In this document: positions 49,453 to 58,258 of the stretch, in pieces | Numbering within the stretch: the stretch's first letter is position 1 | Layout: the number at the start of each line of letters is the position of its first letter | Source: Acidobacteriota bacterium | GTDB lineage: Bacteria; Acidobacteriota; Terriglobia; 2-12-FULL-54-10 | NCBI GenBank assembly: GCA_016191085.1 | Contig: JACPPJ010000033.1 | Location: forward strand, 1 to 63,859 | Length of the DNA: 63,859 bases | Direction: 5' to 3' | Position numbers and translations under genes: made by a program | The notes under the pieces: generated by a model | The model's database searches: none | What the model was told of the DNA's origin: nothing | What the model saw: the letters and a program-made list of their open reading frames with translations, nothing else

Positions 49453-49925
49453 CAGGATTCGCTCCCGGCATCAGCCGAGATGCTCTCGACTACCGGCCCA
49501 CCCACCGCTGTACACTGCGGCCCGGCATTCATTCCTGCTGACGCGCTAGAGCCGGAGCAGGTGCGCGCGACTAGCCATGTCCCCGTGACGATTAGTATTG
49601 TCCCCGCCCATCGTGTGAGCGAGATATCTTCGTGCAGAAAGACCTTCGATAAGGCGGCGTTCAGCAGGTATGCCGGAGCGGTGGCGGGCAAGACAAAGCT
49701 CAGATCCTCCCAGGAAAGCGCGGTCAAATAAGCGCCCAGGAAAACGATCAGCAGCAAGACGCCTATTATCATCCAGCCATTCGATATCACGTGGGAAGCC
49801 GTATTATGAAGCCACGCGACGCCCAGATCCTGGCCCTGCTCGAACTGCTTCATACCCTTGCTGAGGCAGAGATTCCCCACTGAATTGGCAACGATTGCCA
49901 CTGTGAGCACGACCGCCGTTTTCAT
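49452..49925 (-). CDS. Small EamA/SMR-type membrane protein, subunit 1
   Basis: About 157 residues from ATG 49925, 13 bp after the hpnJ stop; the frame opens further upstream but overlaps hpnJ. Four membrane helices (VVLTVAIVANSVGNLCLSKG, IIGVLLLIVFLGAYL, SFVLPATAPAYLLN, WAGTILIVTGTWLVA) match half-size EamA/SMR transporters. A C-terminal Gly/Ser-rich extension of about 40 residues is unusual. It is translationally coupled to its partner at 49090-49452. By analogy with ArnE/ArnF the pair may form a lipid-linked sugar flippase; the location in an hpnIJ cluster makes a hopanoid link plausible. Confidence 0.8.
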   Translation of the reverse strand: MKTAVVLTVAIVANSVGNLCLSKGMKQFEQGQDLGVAWLHNTASHVISNGWMIIGVLLLIVFLGAYLTALSWEDLSFVLPATAPAYLLNAALSKVFLHEDISLTRWAGTILIVTGTWLVARTCSGSSASAGMNAGPQCTAVGGPVVESISADAGSES

Positions 49926-49938
49926 GCGCTGTGAAATG

Positions 49939-51438
49939 TTACTGGGCCACTTCTTCCCGTGGAAGTTCCTTCGGCACAGACAGGCCTGAAGGCGGCAAGC
50001 CGCGTTCCTCCGCACGATGATCCGCCACAATCTTCTTCCGTTTGGAACGGAGCGACAGGTATTCGCGGGCTTCCCTGTAAAGCCGTTTGCGCTCCTGCCC
50101 GTTGAATATGGCCTTGCGAACTACACGCCAGACTACCTTGGGGCGGAAATAGTACTCGCCGTAAAACTGCTCCACCGCCTCCAGGATGTCCACGCTGCTC
50201 AGCCCCGGATAGGAAATGTTCGCGAGCTGGTGACCCTGCGAGTCCGTCAAGGTGTCCGTGGTGACGAGGTGGTTCGCGCGCGCCCAATCGTAAAACTCAG
50301 TGCCCGGCAGCGGGTGAGCGATGGAAACCTGGATCGTCTCCACATCGAGCCTCTTGGCGAAATCGATGGTGCACCGGACGGTTTCGGGCGTTTCGCCCGG
50401 AAGCCCCATGATGAAATCGCCGTGGATCAGTAAGCCGAGCTTCTTGCAGTTCTTTGTGAATGTGATGGCCTGCTCGACGGTGGCGCCCTTTTTGATATTT
50501 TTCAAAATCTGCGGGTCGCCGCTTTCATAACCGACTATAAGCAGCCGGCAGCCGGCCTCTTTCATGGCCTTGAGCGTTTCATAGTCTACCGTCACTCGCG
50601 ACGTGCAGGACCAAGTGAAGTTCAGCGGTTTCAGCTTGGCGCAGAGTTCAACCACTCGCGATTTGCGGATGTTGAATGTGTCGTCATCGAAAAAGATTTC
50701 TTTGAGATCGGGGAAGTGTTCCAGCGTGCGCCGCACCTCCGCCGCTACGTTGTCGGCGCTGCGGATCCGCCAGGGGTGTCCGCTGAGGGTCTGCGGCCAC
50801 AGGCAAAACGTACACAGCGCCGGGCAGCCTCTTTCAGTGTAAAAGGCCACAAAAGGATGCAGCAGGAACGGAACGTTATACTTGTGAATGTCCAGATCGC
50901 GCTTGTAGATATCGGTAACAAACGGGAGCGAGTCCAGATCCTGGATCGCCGGGCGCTCCGGATTGTGCACAATACTGCCATTGCGCCGGTAGCTGATGCC
51001 GTCAATCTCCTCGAGCGGTTTGCCTTGAGCAAATTCAGCGACGGAGTAGTCGAACTCCTTGCGCGCAATGAAGTCAATGGCGCTCGAAGCTCGCAGGCTT
51101 TCCTCGGGCAAGGCGGTCACGTGCGGACCAACGAACGCGATCTTCACGGCGGGGTTGACGTCCTTCATCATTCCCGCAAGGCGGATATCACTGCTAAAAC
51201 CTGCGCTGCTGGTGAACATCACTACGAATTCATAGTCGCGCGTCATGTCCACGGCCTGTTCAACGGTCACCCCGTGCGGCGGCGCGTCCACTACTTTGCT
51301 CTCCGGGATCAACCCAGCCGGATAGCACAGCCATACGGGATACCAGAATGACGTGATTTCGCGCGTTGCCGGCCAGCGAGAACTGGCTCCGCCATCAAAG
51401 CCTTCGAACGAGGGAGGATTCAGCAAGAGTGTTTTCAT
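49939..51438 (-). CDS. hpnJ: Hopanoid biosynthesis-associated radical SAM protein HpnJ
   Basis: 499 residues. The start MKTLLLNPPSFEGFDGGASS and SFWYPVWLCYPAGL are characteristic of HpnJ. An N-terminal B12-binding-like domain (about 1-160) precedes the radical SAM core with CPALCTFCLWPQ (C-x3-C-x2-C) near residue 210 and the DDDTFN segment. HpnJ works with HpnI and HpnK in making the cyclitol-ether head of hopanoids by ring contraction of the sugar. hpnK is not adjacent here; instead two flippase-like genes follow directly. Start at ATG 51438. Confidence 0.92.
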   Translation of the reverse strand: MKTLLLNPPSFEGFDGGASSRWPATREITSFWYPVWLCYPAGLIPESKVVDAPPHGVTVEQAVDMTRDYEFVVMFTSSAGFSSDIRLAGMMKDVNPAVKIAFVGPHVTALPEESLRASSAIDFIARKEFDYSVAEFAQGKPLEEIDGISYRRNGSIVHNPERPAIQDLDSLPFVTDIYKRDLDIHKYNVPFLLHPFVAFYTERGCPALCTFCLWPQTLSGHPWRIRSADNVAAEVRRTLEHFPDLKEIFFDDDTFNIRKSRVVELCAKLKPLNFTWSCTSRVTVDYETLKAMKEAGCRLLIVGYESGDPQILKNIKKGATVEQAITFTKNCKKLGLLIHGDFIMGLPGETPETVRCTIDFAKRLDVETIQVSIAHPLPGTEFYDWARANHLVTTDTLTDSQGHQLANISYPGLSSVDILEAVEQFYGEYYFRPKVVWRVVRKAIFNGQERKRLYREAREYLSLRSKRKKIVADHRAEERGLPPSGLSVPKELPREEVAQ

Positions 51439-51539
51439 AGTTTTGAGAACAGGTAAGCCTTTTATCCTAACACGGAGTTCGCCCCGTATTCACCGCTTTT
51501 CGTTGAGCAGCAACGGTTCCGCAACCGTCGGGTCAGAAC

Positions 51540-52496
51540 TTACTGGCGCCGTGATTCTTTACCGGCCTCGCTCATGTTCCGCTGGTCGGACCGGAAATCT
51601 GCGGAGGCAAGCTGAGGGGCGGGCTGCATCTGCTTCGCCACGTCCAACTGCATCCTTGTTACAAGATCCAGCAGGAAACTTTCCAGGCGATGGTCATGCG
51701 CAATGAGGTGATGCTGCCTGTAAAGCAACCCCTGGAGAGGATTCCGCCAATTCCATCCCCAGGCTTCAGTCTGAGGCGTGATCTTGAAATTGCCTAGTAT
51801 GCGCGTGGCTTGCTCATCTTCTGGGACCACCTTGCTCTTGCCGCGAATGGGAAGCCCTCGAAAAATGCCGGCTCGCTGGTAAGAGTTGATGGCGTAACGC
51901 ACGTTGCCCGGGACCTTCGGATTGCGGCCCCAGCCAAAGATGCCGCGCCATACAAAAGCATCGATGTAAATAGCCAGCGAAATCTCGACGTTTTCTTTTT
52001 CCAGCTCGCGGGCAAACTTCGATATGGAGCCAGCGCCCCAGCTATGCCCGTACACGATGATCAGCGGTTGACGCATGGCATGCGGGAAGCCGGTACCCTG
52101 ACGCATGTCTTGCACGATGCGGAGCACCTCGGTTCTGGCCCTTCTCCAGCGCATATTGTTGAAGGTCAGCGGCAAGACTGCGCTGTCTCCAGCGAGGCGT
52201 GCCTGCAGGCTCTTCCCCATTCCGGCGATGCCGGATGCTTTGCTGTCCTTCTTTTCGATGCCGCCAGTAAAGCCCACCACAACGATATAGGGCTGTAGAA
52301 GATTGCTTTCTTCCGAGACCGAAGGGCTCTCCATGGCGGTGAACGCAAAATGGTTTCTGGAAAGTTCTGCCAGGCGGTGGAGCATTTCATGGTGAACAGC
52401 GTCCCATTGTTCGGCACGAAGAGGAACAGGGAGGAGCAGCGAGAACACGAGGAACATTCTTCTTGCTCTACAATGCTGCTGGGCATTGAACATCAA
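51540..52496 (-). CDS. Exported lipase-like alpha/beta-hydrolase of unknown substrate
   Basis: 318 residues. The signal peptide may begin at the second Met (MFLVFSLLLPVPLRA, cut near AEQ). A nucleophile elbow YGHSWGAGS lies at about residue 150, followed by a candidate acid (IYIDAFVWRG) and a late His-rich segment (HHLIAHDHRLE), giving a plausible Ser-Asp-His triad for a lipase or esterase fold. The protein appears periplasmic. It is on the same strand as the neighbouring hopanoid and membrane glycosyltransferase genes but shows no specific link to them. I do not recognise a named family. Confidence 0.7.
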   Translation of the reverse strand: MMFNAQQHCRARRMFLVFSLLLPVPLRAEQWDAVHHEMLHRLAELSRNHFAFTAMESPSVSEESNLLQPYIVVVGFTGGIEKKDSKASGIAGMGKSLQARLAGDSAVLPLTFNNMRWRRARTEVLRIVQDMRQGTGFPHAMRQPLIIVYGHSWGAGSISKFARELEKENVEISLAIYIDAFVWRGIFGWGRNPKVPGNVRYAINSYQRAGIFRGLPIRGKSKVVPEDEQATRILGNFKITPQTEAWGWNWRNPLQGLLYRQHHLIAHDHRLESFLLDLVTRMQLDVAKQMQPAPQLASADFRSDQRNMSEAGKESRRQ

Positions 52497-52570
52497 TGGA
52501 CAACCCCTATTGCTGGATCAGCCGCCTCGTTTCTGTTGCTCGCCTTGCTCAATAAACAGGTGAGGCCGCA

Positions 52571-54106
52571 TCACCGCATGCGGAGCGCCACCTTCTGGAA
52601 GACGATGCGATTGCGATCATTCACAAGTTCCACCCGGACCTTTTCAGGTGTATGCCCAGCCAGCCATTGCAATCCATCCGCGGTCGAGAAGAGCATATCG
52701 AGAGCTGTCGTGTCGAGCCACGCTTCGCCAGCGGCCGTCATTTGCGGCGCTTGGGGAGCACCTCCCGTTGACAGCTCAAATTTTCGCCATGTAGTCTCGG
52801 GATGGAAATACCGGATGGTCCAATCATCTGTATTGAACGACCCATAATAAACAAGTGTACCAGCCCTCCAGAAATGGTCCAAACGCCTCGCGAACTCCAG
52901 CGGCGGGTTCGACTCCAGGCGCGAATTCGGGAAAATCGCGAATGTGAAATTAGCTACGGCCATCATGCCGGCTAGCAATGCCGCAGCGTACACGGGCTGC
53001 CGTGTGGATTGCTGCCGCCTCCACAACGCACCGCCCAAAAGCACCAGCGGCGGCAGGTAAAACAAGCGATAGAACGTGTTACCCGGCAACCAAAAGAACA
53101 AAAAAACAGCATAGCAAACTATCCAAATTGCGACCAGAATCAGAATCCCATCAGGCCGCGTTCGCGTGCCCGAATCGGCGGACTGTTTGGTTTTCCGCAA
53201 CTTCATCAGACGATAAATGCACGCTGCTAACAAGGCGAGCAGGATCACGATCATCACGGCGCTAAAGTACGGCCATTGCCGCACGCTCCAGCTTACTCGG
53301 CCGCCCAGGAACAGTCGCACGTGTCCGCGCACCGACAGCAGCAGATTTCTGCCCAAATCCCAGGTGAACGACGAGTCGGATGAATGCGACGTGATCCACC
53401 TTAGCAACCCAATATGTGATGATCCGCCCGCTTCCACGGTACGCTCGATCCATGAGTACGCACCAAGGTACGCGCTGCCCGTTACGAGAAACGTAATGGC
53501 ACTGTACTGAATCAGGAGCGTCACTCTACAGCGCAAACTCAATCCAGCGGTCTGCTGCCACAGACCCGCCACGGCTAAGGGATAGAACAGAATCGAAAGC
53601 TGGTGAACAAGCATCGCGAAGCTGTGCCACAGCGCGGCAACGATCGGCCGGCTCGGCCGTCCCGGGAGCAGCGTGCGAAATGCCAGCAGCAAAAACAGAA
53701 CCGCCGGAATGTACGCATTCGCATCTGTCGAAAACCTCCACCAAGTCGCCGAAAACGCGAATACGACTGCCAGCACCGCAGCTATGTACGTGGAACCGAA
53801 ACACCCAATCAAAATTTCGAACATCACATAAGCAGCCGCGGCGCTCAATATGCTGTTCGCAATGCGCAATATCGTTAACGCGCGAGCATCGCTACCGAGG
53901 GCATGAACGAGGCGGTATTCGACATAACCGGCGACTGTATATATGAGATGGTTGGGATGAATTAGCGAGGGTGAGATCTCCGAAGCATCTTCGATGTTCT
54001 GAGCAAAGCCGATCCCGTCCCAATAATAATTTTGGGTCGGCAGGGCCAAATAGATGGCCAGAACACCGAGGACGATTATTGCTGGAAGGGCTTTGGATGC
54101 AGCCAT
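52571..54106 (-). CDS. Polytopic membrane protein resembling lipid-linked-sugar glycosyltransferases
   Basis: About 511 residues from ATG 54106; the frame opens upstream to 54583, but that part overlaps the TolC gene and a repeat and is not protein-like. An N-terminal membrane helix, a periplasmic loop beginning TQNYYWDGIGFAQNIE with the acidic residue expected in GT-C enzymes, and about ten further helices are visible; a soluble C-terminal part of about 120 residues follows (WRKFELSTGG and on). It resembles GT-C-type mannosyltransferase-like proteins without a precise family assignment. There is no good ribosome binding site, so the start is uncertain by a few codons. Confidence 0.65.
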   Translation of the reverse strand: MAASKALPAIIVLGVLAIYLALPTQNYYWDGIGFAQNIEDASEISPSLIHPNHLIYTVAGYVEYRLVHALGSDARALTILRIANSILSAAAAYVMFEILIGCFGSTYIAAVLAVVFAFSATWWRFSTDANAYIPAVLFLLLAFRTLLPGRPSRPIVAALWHSFAMLVHQLSILFYPLAVAGLWQQTAGLSLRCRVTLLIQYSAITFLVTGSAYLGAYSWIERTVEAGGSSHIGLLRWITSHSSDSSFTWDLGRNLLLSVRGHVRLFLGGRVSWSVRQWPYFSAVMIVILLALLAACIYRLMKLRKTKQSADSGTRTRPDGILILVAIWIVCYAVFLFFWLPGNTFYRLFYLPPLVLLGGALWRRQQSTRQPVYAAALLAGMMAVANFTFAIFPNSRLESNPPLEFARRLDHFWRAGTLVYYGSFNTDDWTIRYFHPETTWRKFELSTGGAPQAPQMTAAGEAWLDTTALDMLFSTADGLQWLAGHTPEKVRVELVNDRNRIVFQKVALRMR

Positions 54107-54162
54107 CGTGGCGCTCGTAGCCGGGCTCAAGAATTCGCTGGTGTTTCCGCCAGAGGTCAAAT

Positions 54163-54190
54163 GCAGATTCCTCGCTACGCTCGGAATGAC
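54163..54190. repeat. Dispersed repeat (GTCATTCCGAGC ... AGCGAGGAATCT type)
   Basis: On the minus strand this reads as the common interspersed sequence whose translation contains VIPSVARNL. It lies between the TolC gene and the downstream membrane protein gene and is known from many bacterial genomes, including Acidobacteria. Confidence 0.65.
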
Positions 54191-54219
54191 ATCATCAGGA
54201 TGTGTACCGTTAGCTCCGG

Positions 54220-55587
54220 TTAACGAAACACGTTCCGAATCTCGCCGCTGAGCCGCAGCAGTTCCAGGCGCGCCTTCTCGGATTGGTAGCTCGCATCGAG
54301 AAAGGTGATCCATTTCTGGTTCTCGTCGCCGCGGGCGTGCTCGACGGACAGGCGATTGACCCGGCCCTCCTCGAATTGTGCTAAAACTACATCGAGAGAT
54401 CGCCGGGAGAGTTCGAGTTCCAATCGCGCCACTTCCCGCGACGCTGATTGCTGCTGCGCATCGGCCCATATCTGACGGATCTGCCGCGCGATGGTGGCTC
54501 TGGCATCGCTCAACCGCAGCCGCGCAGCCGCCAGTTCGGCTTCCGCCTTGCTGATAAGAGCCGAGGTGCGGTAGCGATCCCACAACGGCACCATGATCGA
54601 AATGCCCGCTGTGATGTTGTTGCGCGAGAACCTCTGGAAGTAGCGCGCGAAATTGTTAAATTCGCTGAACAAGCCGTACTGCGCAACCAGGTTCACGCGC
54701 GGCCAGTTGCTCCCTTCTTCGCTGCGGACCTGGTACTGTTTGGCGTGCACCTCGTCCTCGAGCGCACGAATGCCTTCGTTGTTTTCCCGTGCGCGTGCTA
54801 TCAGTTGCTCCAGCGTGTCGTCGGCTGGCAATGCCGGAACCTCGGCTGGTTCCAAAGCGAGAGAGTCGGATTGCGGAATTCCGGTCAAATCCCGCAGCGT
54901 AAATTCGAGCATGGCGATCTGGTTCTGAACGCCTGTCATGGCGCTGCGCGACCGGGCTGTGTTGAGCTTGGCGCGCGTGTCTTCGATGGGAGCGTCCAGG
55001 CCCGCTCGCACTCGTTCTGCCATAATCTGCTCGGCTTCCGACAGACTCTGCGCCTGCCCCTTAACGTATTGCAGCGAGCGCCGGCTGCGATCCAGATCCA
55101 AGTACGTGAGCACGGTTTGCGCCACCACGTCATCGCGCTTTTGTTCCAGGGTTTTCGTTACAGCGGCCTCCATCTGGCCAGCCTGCCGTTCCAGATTACG
55201 CAGGTTGGGGTTGAGGAACGATTGTTGGGCAGAGACCTGGAAGATGGAAGGAGCGGAGCCTTCGATGCTCAACGGGAATCCTTTGGTGGCGGCCAATCCC
55301 GATCCCAGGAAGATTGCCGGACGGAACGGCGCTTTGGCTTCCTTGTGAGCCGCAGCGGCACGCGCCACCTCGCTTTGCGCCAGCAAAACGTCCCGGTTGT
55401 TCTTCAGCGCGAGAGCGACGGCTTCGTTCAGCGTTAGCCGACGGGCGCCCGGACTTCCCAAGACACCGTTTGGCGTAACGACGCCGTCCACTACGGGGTC
55501 TTGAGCTAAAAGCATACGTGGCAAGAAACAATACACAACAAGAAACGCGCCGGTGAGACATAGTGGGAACAGGGTGGATTTTTTCAT
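54220..55587 (-). CDS. TolC-family outer-membrane efflux protein
   Basis: 455 residues with a signal peptide (to about MLLAQ, residue 29). Two repeats of the TolC fold are visible: LTLNEAVALALKNNRDVLLAQSEVARA near the start and the long helical segments around DRYRTSALISKAEAELAAARLRLSDARATI. It forms the trimeric outer-membrane channel of a tripartite exporter. It is the last of a three-gene set with the MacB-type permease (6 bp upstream) and the HlyD-type adaptor; the pump's ATPase is missing from the set. Confidence 0.93.
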   Translation of the reverse strand: MKKSTLFPLCLTGAFLVVYCFLPRMLLAQDPVVDGVVTPNGVLGSPGARRLTLNEAVALALKNNRDVLLAQSEVARAAAAHKEAKAPFRPAIFLGSGLAATKGFPLSIEGSAPSIFQVSAQQSFLNPNLRNLERQAGQMEAAVTKTLEQKRDDVVAQTVLTYLDLDRSRRSLQYVKGQAQSLSEAEQIMAERVRAGLDAPIEDTRAKLNTARSRSAMTGVQNQIAMLEFTLRDLTGIPQSDSLALEPAEVPALPADDTLEQLIARARENNEGIRALEDEVHAKQYQVRSEEGSNWPRVNLVAQYGLFSEFNNFARYFQRFSRNNITAGISIMVPLWDRYRTSALISKAEAELAAARLRLSDARATIARQIRQIWADAQQQSASREVARLELELSRRSLDVVLAQFEEGRVNRLSVEHARGDENQKWITFLDASYQSEKARLELLRLSGEIRNVFR

Positions 55588-55593
55588 GCAGGT

Positions 55594-56862
55594 CTACTCA
55601 TGCCGCAAGGCTTCGGTTGGGTTGAGACGGGAGGCGCGTTCGGCCGGAATCATGCCAAAGACGACTCCGACCACGCAGGAAACCAAGAATGCGATAAGAA
55701 TCGAGAGTCCTGAAATCGGAATCCGCAGATCGGCAAAATAGCGCACCGCCAGAGGAACACTGACGCCCATGACAATGCCTACTGAGCCGCCGACGATGCT
55801 CAGCACGAGCGCTTCCGATAAGAACTGCCAACGTATGGCGCGGCGGCCCGCGCCAACCGCCATTTTCAATCCGATCTCGTGAGTTCTCTCGGAGACAGTC
55901 ACGAGCATGATATTCATGATTCCGATGCCGCTGATGATGAGTGCAATGGCGGAGATCAACAGCAGTACCAGCGTCAGAGCCATGGCGATATTGCCGGCCG
56001 CGGCGAGGATCTCCGTGAGGTTCTCGACCCGGTAGACGGCACTGGGCCGGTGTCTGGATCTAATGGCAGCGCCGATGGCTTTGGTTGCCGCAACCACATT
56101 GCTGGGATGGTCCGCAGACGCATAGATCTGGTCCACGGCGTCCGTCCCCGTGAAGTACGTCATCACCGAGATCGGGAGGATGATGGTTTCCTGGGTGATT
56201 TCGGACTGGCCGAAAGTTTGCGCCCCTTCTTTGAAAACCCCGATAATAGTGAACTCCAGGCCGTGTACTTTGACGAGGCGGCCTTCCGCCCAGCCGTCCG
56301 GAAACAGGGTCTTGGCAAGCTTTTCCGTGACGGTGCACACCTTGTTTCTGCGAGCCACATCCTCGGCGTCCAGGAACCGCCCTTGCAGTATTTTCAGATT
56401 GCGGACAGTACGGAAATCGGCGTCGGTGCCAATCAAAGCGACATCGCGCTCGATGTGATCCAGCATCAGGCGGTCCCGGCCGAGGATGATCGCCGCCACG
56501 GCGCTGAGGTGCGGCACGGATTGGCGAATCGCTGCGAGGTCCTGCAGGGTCAGCGCGTCAGATATCGAGCCGCTGCCGCTGACCGAATCGTCTCCTTCGA
56601 GGTGGGCGTAAATCATGTTCGAGCCGACCCCTTCGATCTGGCTTAGGACGTAATCGCGGCTGGTAAGCGCGATAGTGGTGACTAGGATCACCGAACCGGT
56701 GCCGATCACCATGCCCAGCGCCGTTAGGCCGGTGCGAACTTTGTTGGCCCGCAACGCGTCGAACGCGAATCCCAGAGCTTCGCGCAAGCGGCACCAGAAT
56801 CCGAAGACCGGTCCGTGGCACCGCGTCCACCAGGGCGATTGCTTCTGAAGATCAACTTGCAT
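55594..56862 (-). CDS. MacB-type ABC transporter permease (no ATPase domain)
   Basis: 422 residues. An N-terminal helix (FDALRANKVRTGLTALGMVIGTGSVILV), a large periplasmic MacB core domain (about 70-290) and three C-terminal helices with the ISGIGIMNIMLVTVSERTHEIGLKMAVGA motif mark the FtsX/MacB permease family. The protein lacks the N-terminal nucleotide-binding domain of true MacB and no separate ATPase gene is adjacent, so the ATPase must come from elsewhere. It overlaps the adaptor gene end by 11 bases and is followed by the TolC-type gene. Confidence 0.92.
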   Translation of the reverse strand: MQVDLQKQSPWWTRCHGPVFGFWCRLREALGFAFDALRANKVRTGLTALGMVIGTGSVILVTTIALTSRDYVLSQIEGVGSNMIYAHLEGDDSVSGSGSISDALTLQDLAAIRQSVPHLSAVAAIILGRDRLMLDHIERDVALIGTDADFRTVRNLKILQGRFLDAEDVARRNKVCTVTEKLAKTLFPDGWAEGRLVKVHGLEFTIIGVFKEGAQTFGQSEITQETIILPISVMTYFTGTDAVDQIYASADHPSNVVAATKAIGAAIRSRHRPSAVYRVENLTEILAAAGNIAMALTLVLLLISAIALIISGIGIMNIMLVTVSERTHEIGLKMAVGAGRRAIRWQFLSEALVLSIVGGSVGIVMGVSVPLAVRYFADLRIPISGLSILIAFLVSCVVGVVFGMIPAERASRLNPTEALRHE

Positions 56863-58075
56863 TCCGGACTCGCATTCCTTCCCGCAACGGTTTCTCGCTG
56901 GCTAAGCCCACCTGATCGCCCTCTTTCAGGCCTTGTATGACCTCGACGCGGTTTACATTACTGATGCCGGTCTTCACAGTTTGCGCCTGCAGCTTGCCGT
57001 CATGGACGACATACACCTGCCGGTTGTTTTCGGTGCCGAAGAGGGCTTCCCGTGGGATGGTCACGACGCCTGGTTTGCTGGCCGTGACGATCTCCACGTT
57101 GAGGTTCATATTCGGCAACAGTTCCTGGCTGGGGTTGTCGAGCACGCAAGAGACTTCTCCCACCTTGCGTGTTCCAAGTTCCCTGATCTCCGATGGCAGA
57201 CGGTTCACTTCGCCGCGCCACTGCCGTCCAGGCAATCCGTCCCAGGAAACTGTCACTGCCTGTCCGTTGCTCACCCTGCCGAGGTCGGGTTCATCGACGT
57301 ATACGCGTACTCGAATCTTGCGGAAGTCGCCGACGCGCAACAGCATATCTCCAGCATGGACGAAGTCGCCAAGCCGTACGGAAAGCGAATAGACGGTGCC
57401 GCGCAGCGGCGCTACCGCTGAAGAGGACTGTTGACGCGCTAGCGCGAGAGTCAGACTTGCCCGATGCGCCGCGATGGCTACTTCCGCTTTGGCAACCGCC
57501 TCCGGGTCAAACGGGCTGGTCTTCTTCTGCTGCAGCAGCTTTAACTCCGCCTCTGCTTTGGCGAGCCGGTCGCGGCTCTGCTGCAATTCCATACGCGACA
57601 CGGCGCCCTTTTCGACCAGGCGTTCATTGTCCGCCACTGTCTTGGCGGCGACATCCAGCTCCCGCTGCGCAGCGTCAATCTGTATCTGGAGTTGCCGCAG
57701 GTCCACGTTCGTTCCGCCCTGTTTCAGCACGCGCAACGCTTCCTCGGCTTCCGCCACGTCGGCCCGGGCGTGTTCTATGTCACTCGTAATCTGCTTCTGA
57801 GTGATTTCAATCAGTGTCTGACCCTGTCGCACTTCATCGCCATCGCGAACCAAAACTGCCGAGATTTGCCCATCCACTTCAGAACGAATGTCGCGATATT
57901 CCACCGGTTCGGCTTTGCCGTTGGTGACCACGCCCGTATGTATGTCGCGTCGCTCGGCGACCGCCATAGGAATGGCTTCAACGGAGCGTTGCATGTCCCA
58001 TCGGATGATGAGACCGACGGCGACCAGAACTAGTATCAAAACCGGCCAGCGCCAGCGTGAACTTCGATTGGCCAT
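56852..58075 (-). CDS. HlyD/MacA-type periplasmic adaptor protein
   Basis: About 407 residues from ATG 58075; the open frame runs upstream to 58177 but through a low-complexity repeat. An N-terminal membrane anchor (WRWPVLILVLVAVGLIIRW), two lipoyl-like halves split by a helical hairpin (about 95-180, IEHARADVAEAEEALRVLKQ and on) and beta-barrel/membrane-proximal domains are present. It bridges the permease (55594-56862) to the TolC-type channel. The set is transcribed in the order adaptor, permease, channel. Confidence 0.92.
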   Translation of the reverse strand: MANRSSRWRWPVLILVLVAVGLIIRWDMQRSVEAIPMAVAERRDIHTGVVTNGKAEPVEYRDIRSEVDGQISAVLVRDGDEVRQGQTLIEITQKQITSDIEHARADVAEAEEALRVLKQGGTNVDLRQLQIQIDAAQRELDVAAKTVADNERLVEKGAVSRMELQQSRDRLAKAEAELKLLQQKKTSPFDPEAVAKAEVAIAAHRASLTLALARQQSSSAVAPLRGTVYSLSVRLGDFVHAGDMLLRVGDFRKIRVRVYVDEPDLGRVSNGQAVTVSWDGLPGRQWRGEVNRLPSEIRELGTRKVGEVSCVLDNPSQELLPNMNLNVEIVTASKPGVVTIPREALFGTENNRQVYVVHDGKLQAQTVKTGISNVNRVEVIQGLKEGDQVGLASEKPLREGMRVRNAS

Positions 58076-58153
58076 CGTCTTGGACAAATTACTCCTTCTG
58101 TTTCGCAGTATAGCAAAAGAGAGCACAGGCGACAGGAAACGGCTTGTAGCCTC

Positions 58154-58217
58154 TACTCGCCACCCGCAATTTGCCACTCGCCATCTCTCTAATCCCTGTT
58201 TCCTAATCCCTGTTCTC
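58154..58217. repeat. Degenerate short tandem repeats in a divergent intergenic region
   Basis: Units of ACTCGCCAC and TAATCCCTGTT type occur between the divergent adaptor and AtoE genes. They resemble the GTGACGAG family at 41611, 46161 and 46491 but are more degenerate. Confidence 0.45.
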
Positions 58218-58258
58218 TAGGTTACGATACGGGAACCGTTCGGCAGAAAGGGGAAAGC

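Noticed and set aside
52571..54583. Extension of the membrane glycosyltransferase frame up to 54583
   Set aside because: The first 159 codons overlap the TolC gene and a dispersed repeat and are not protein-like; the membrane start at 54106 fits better.
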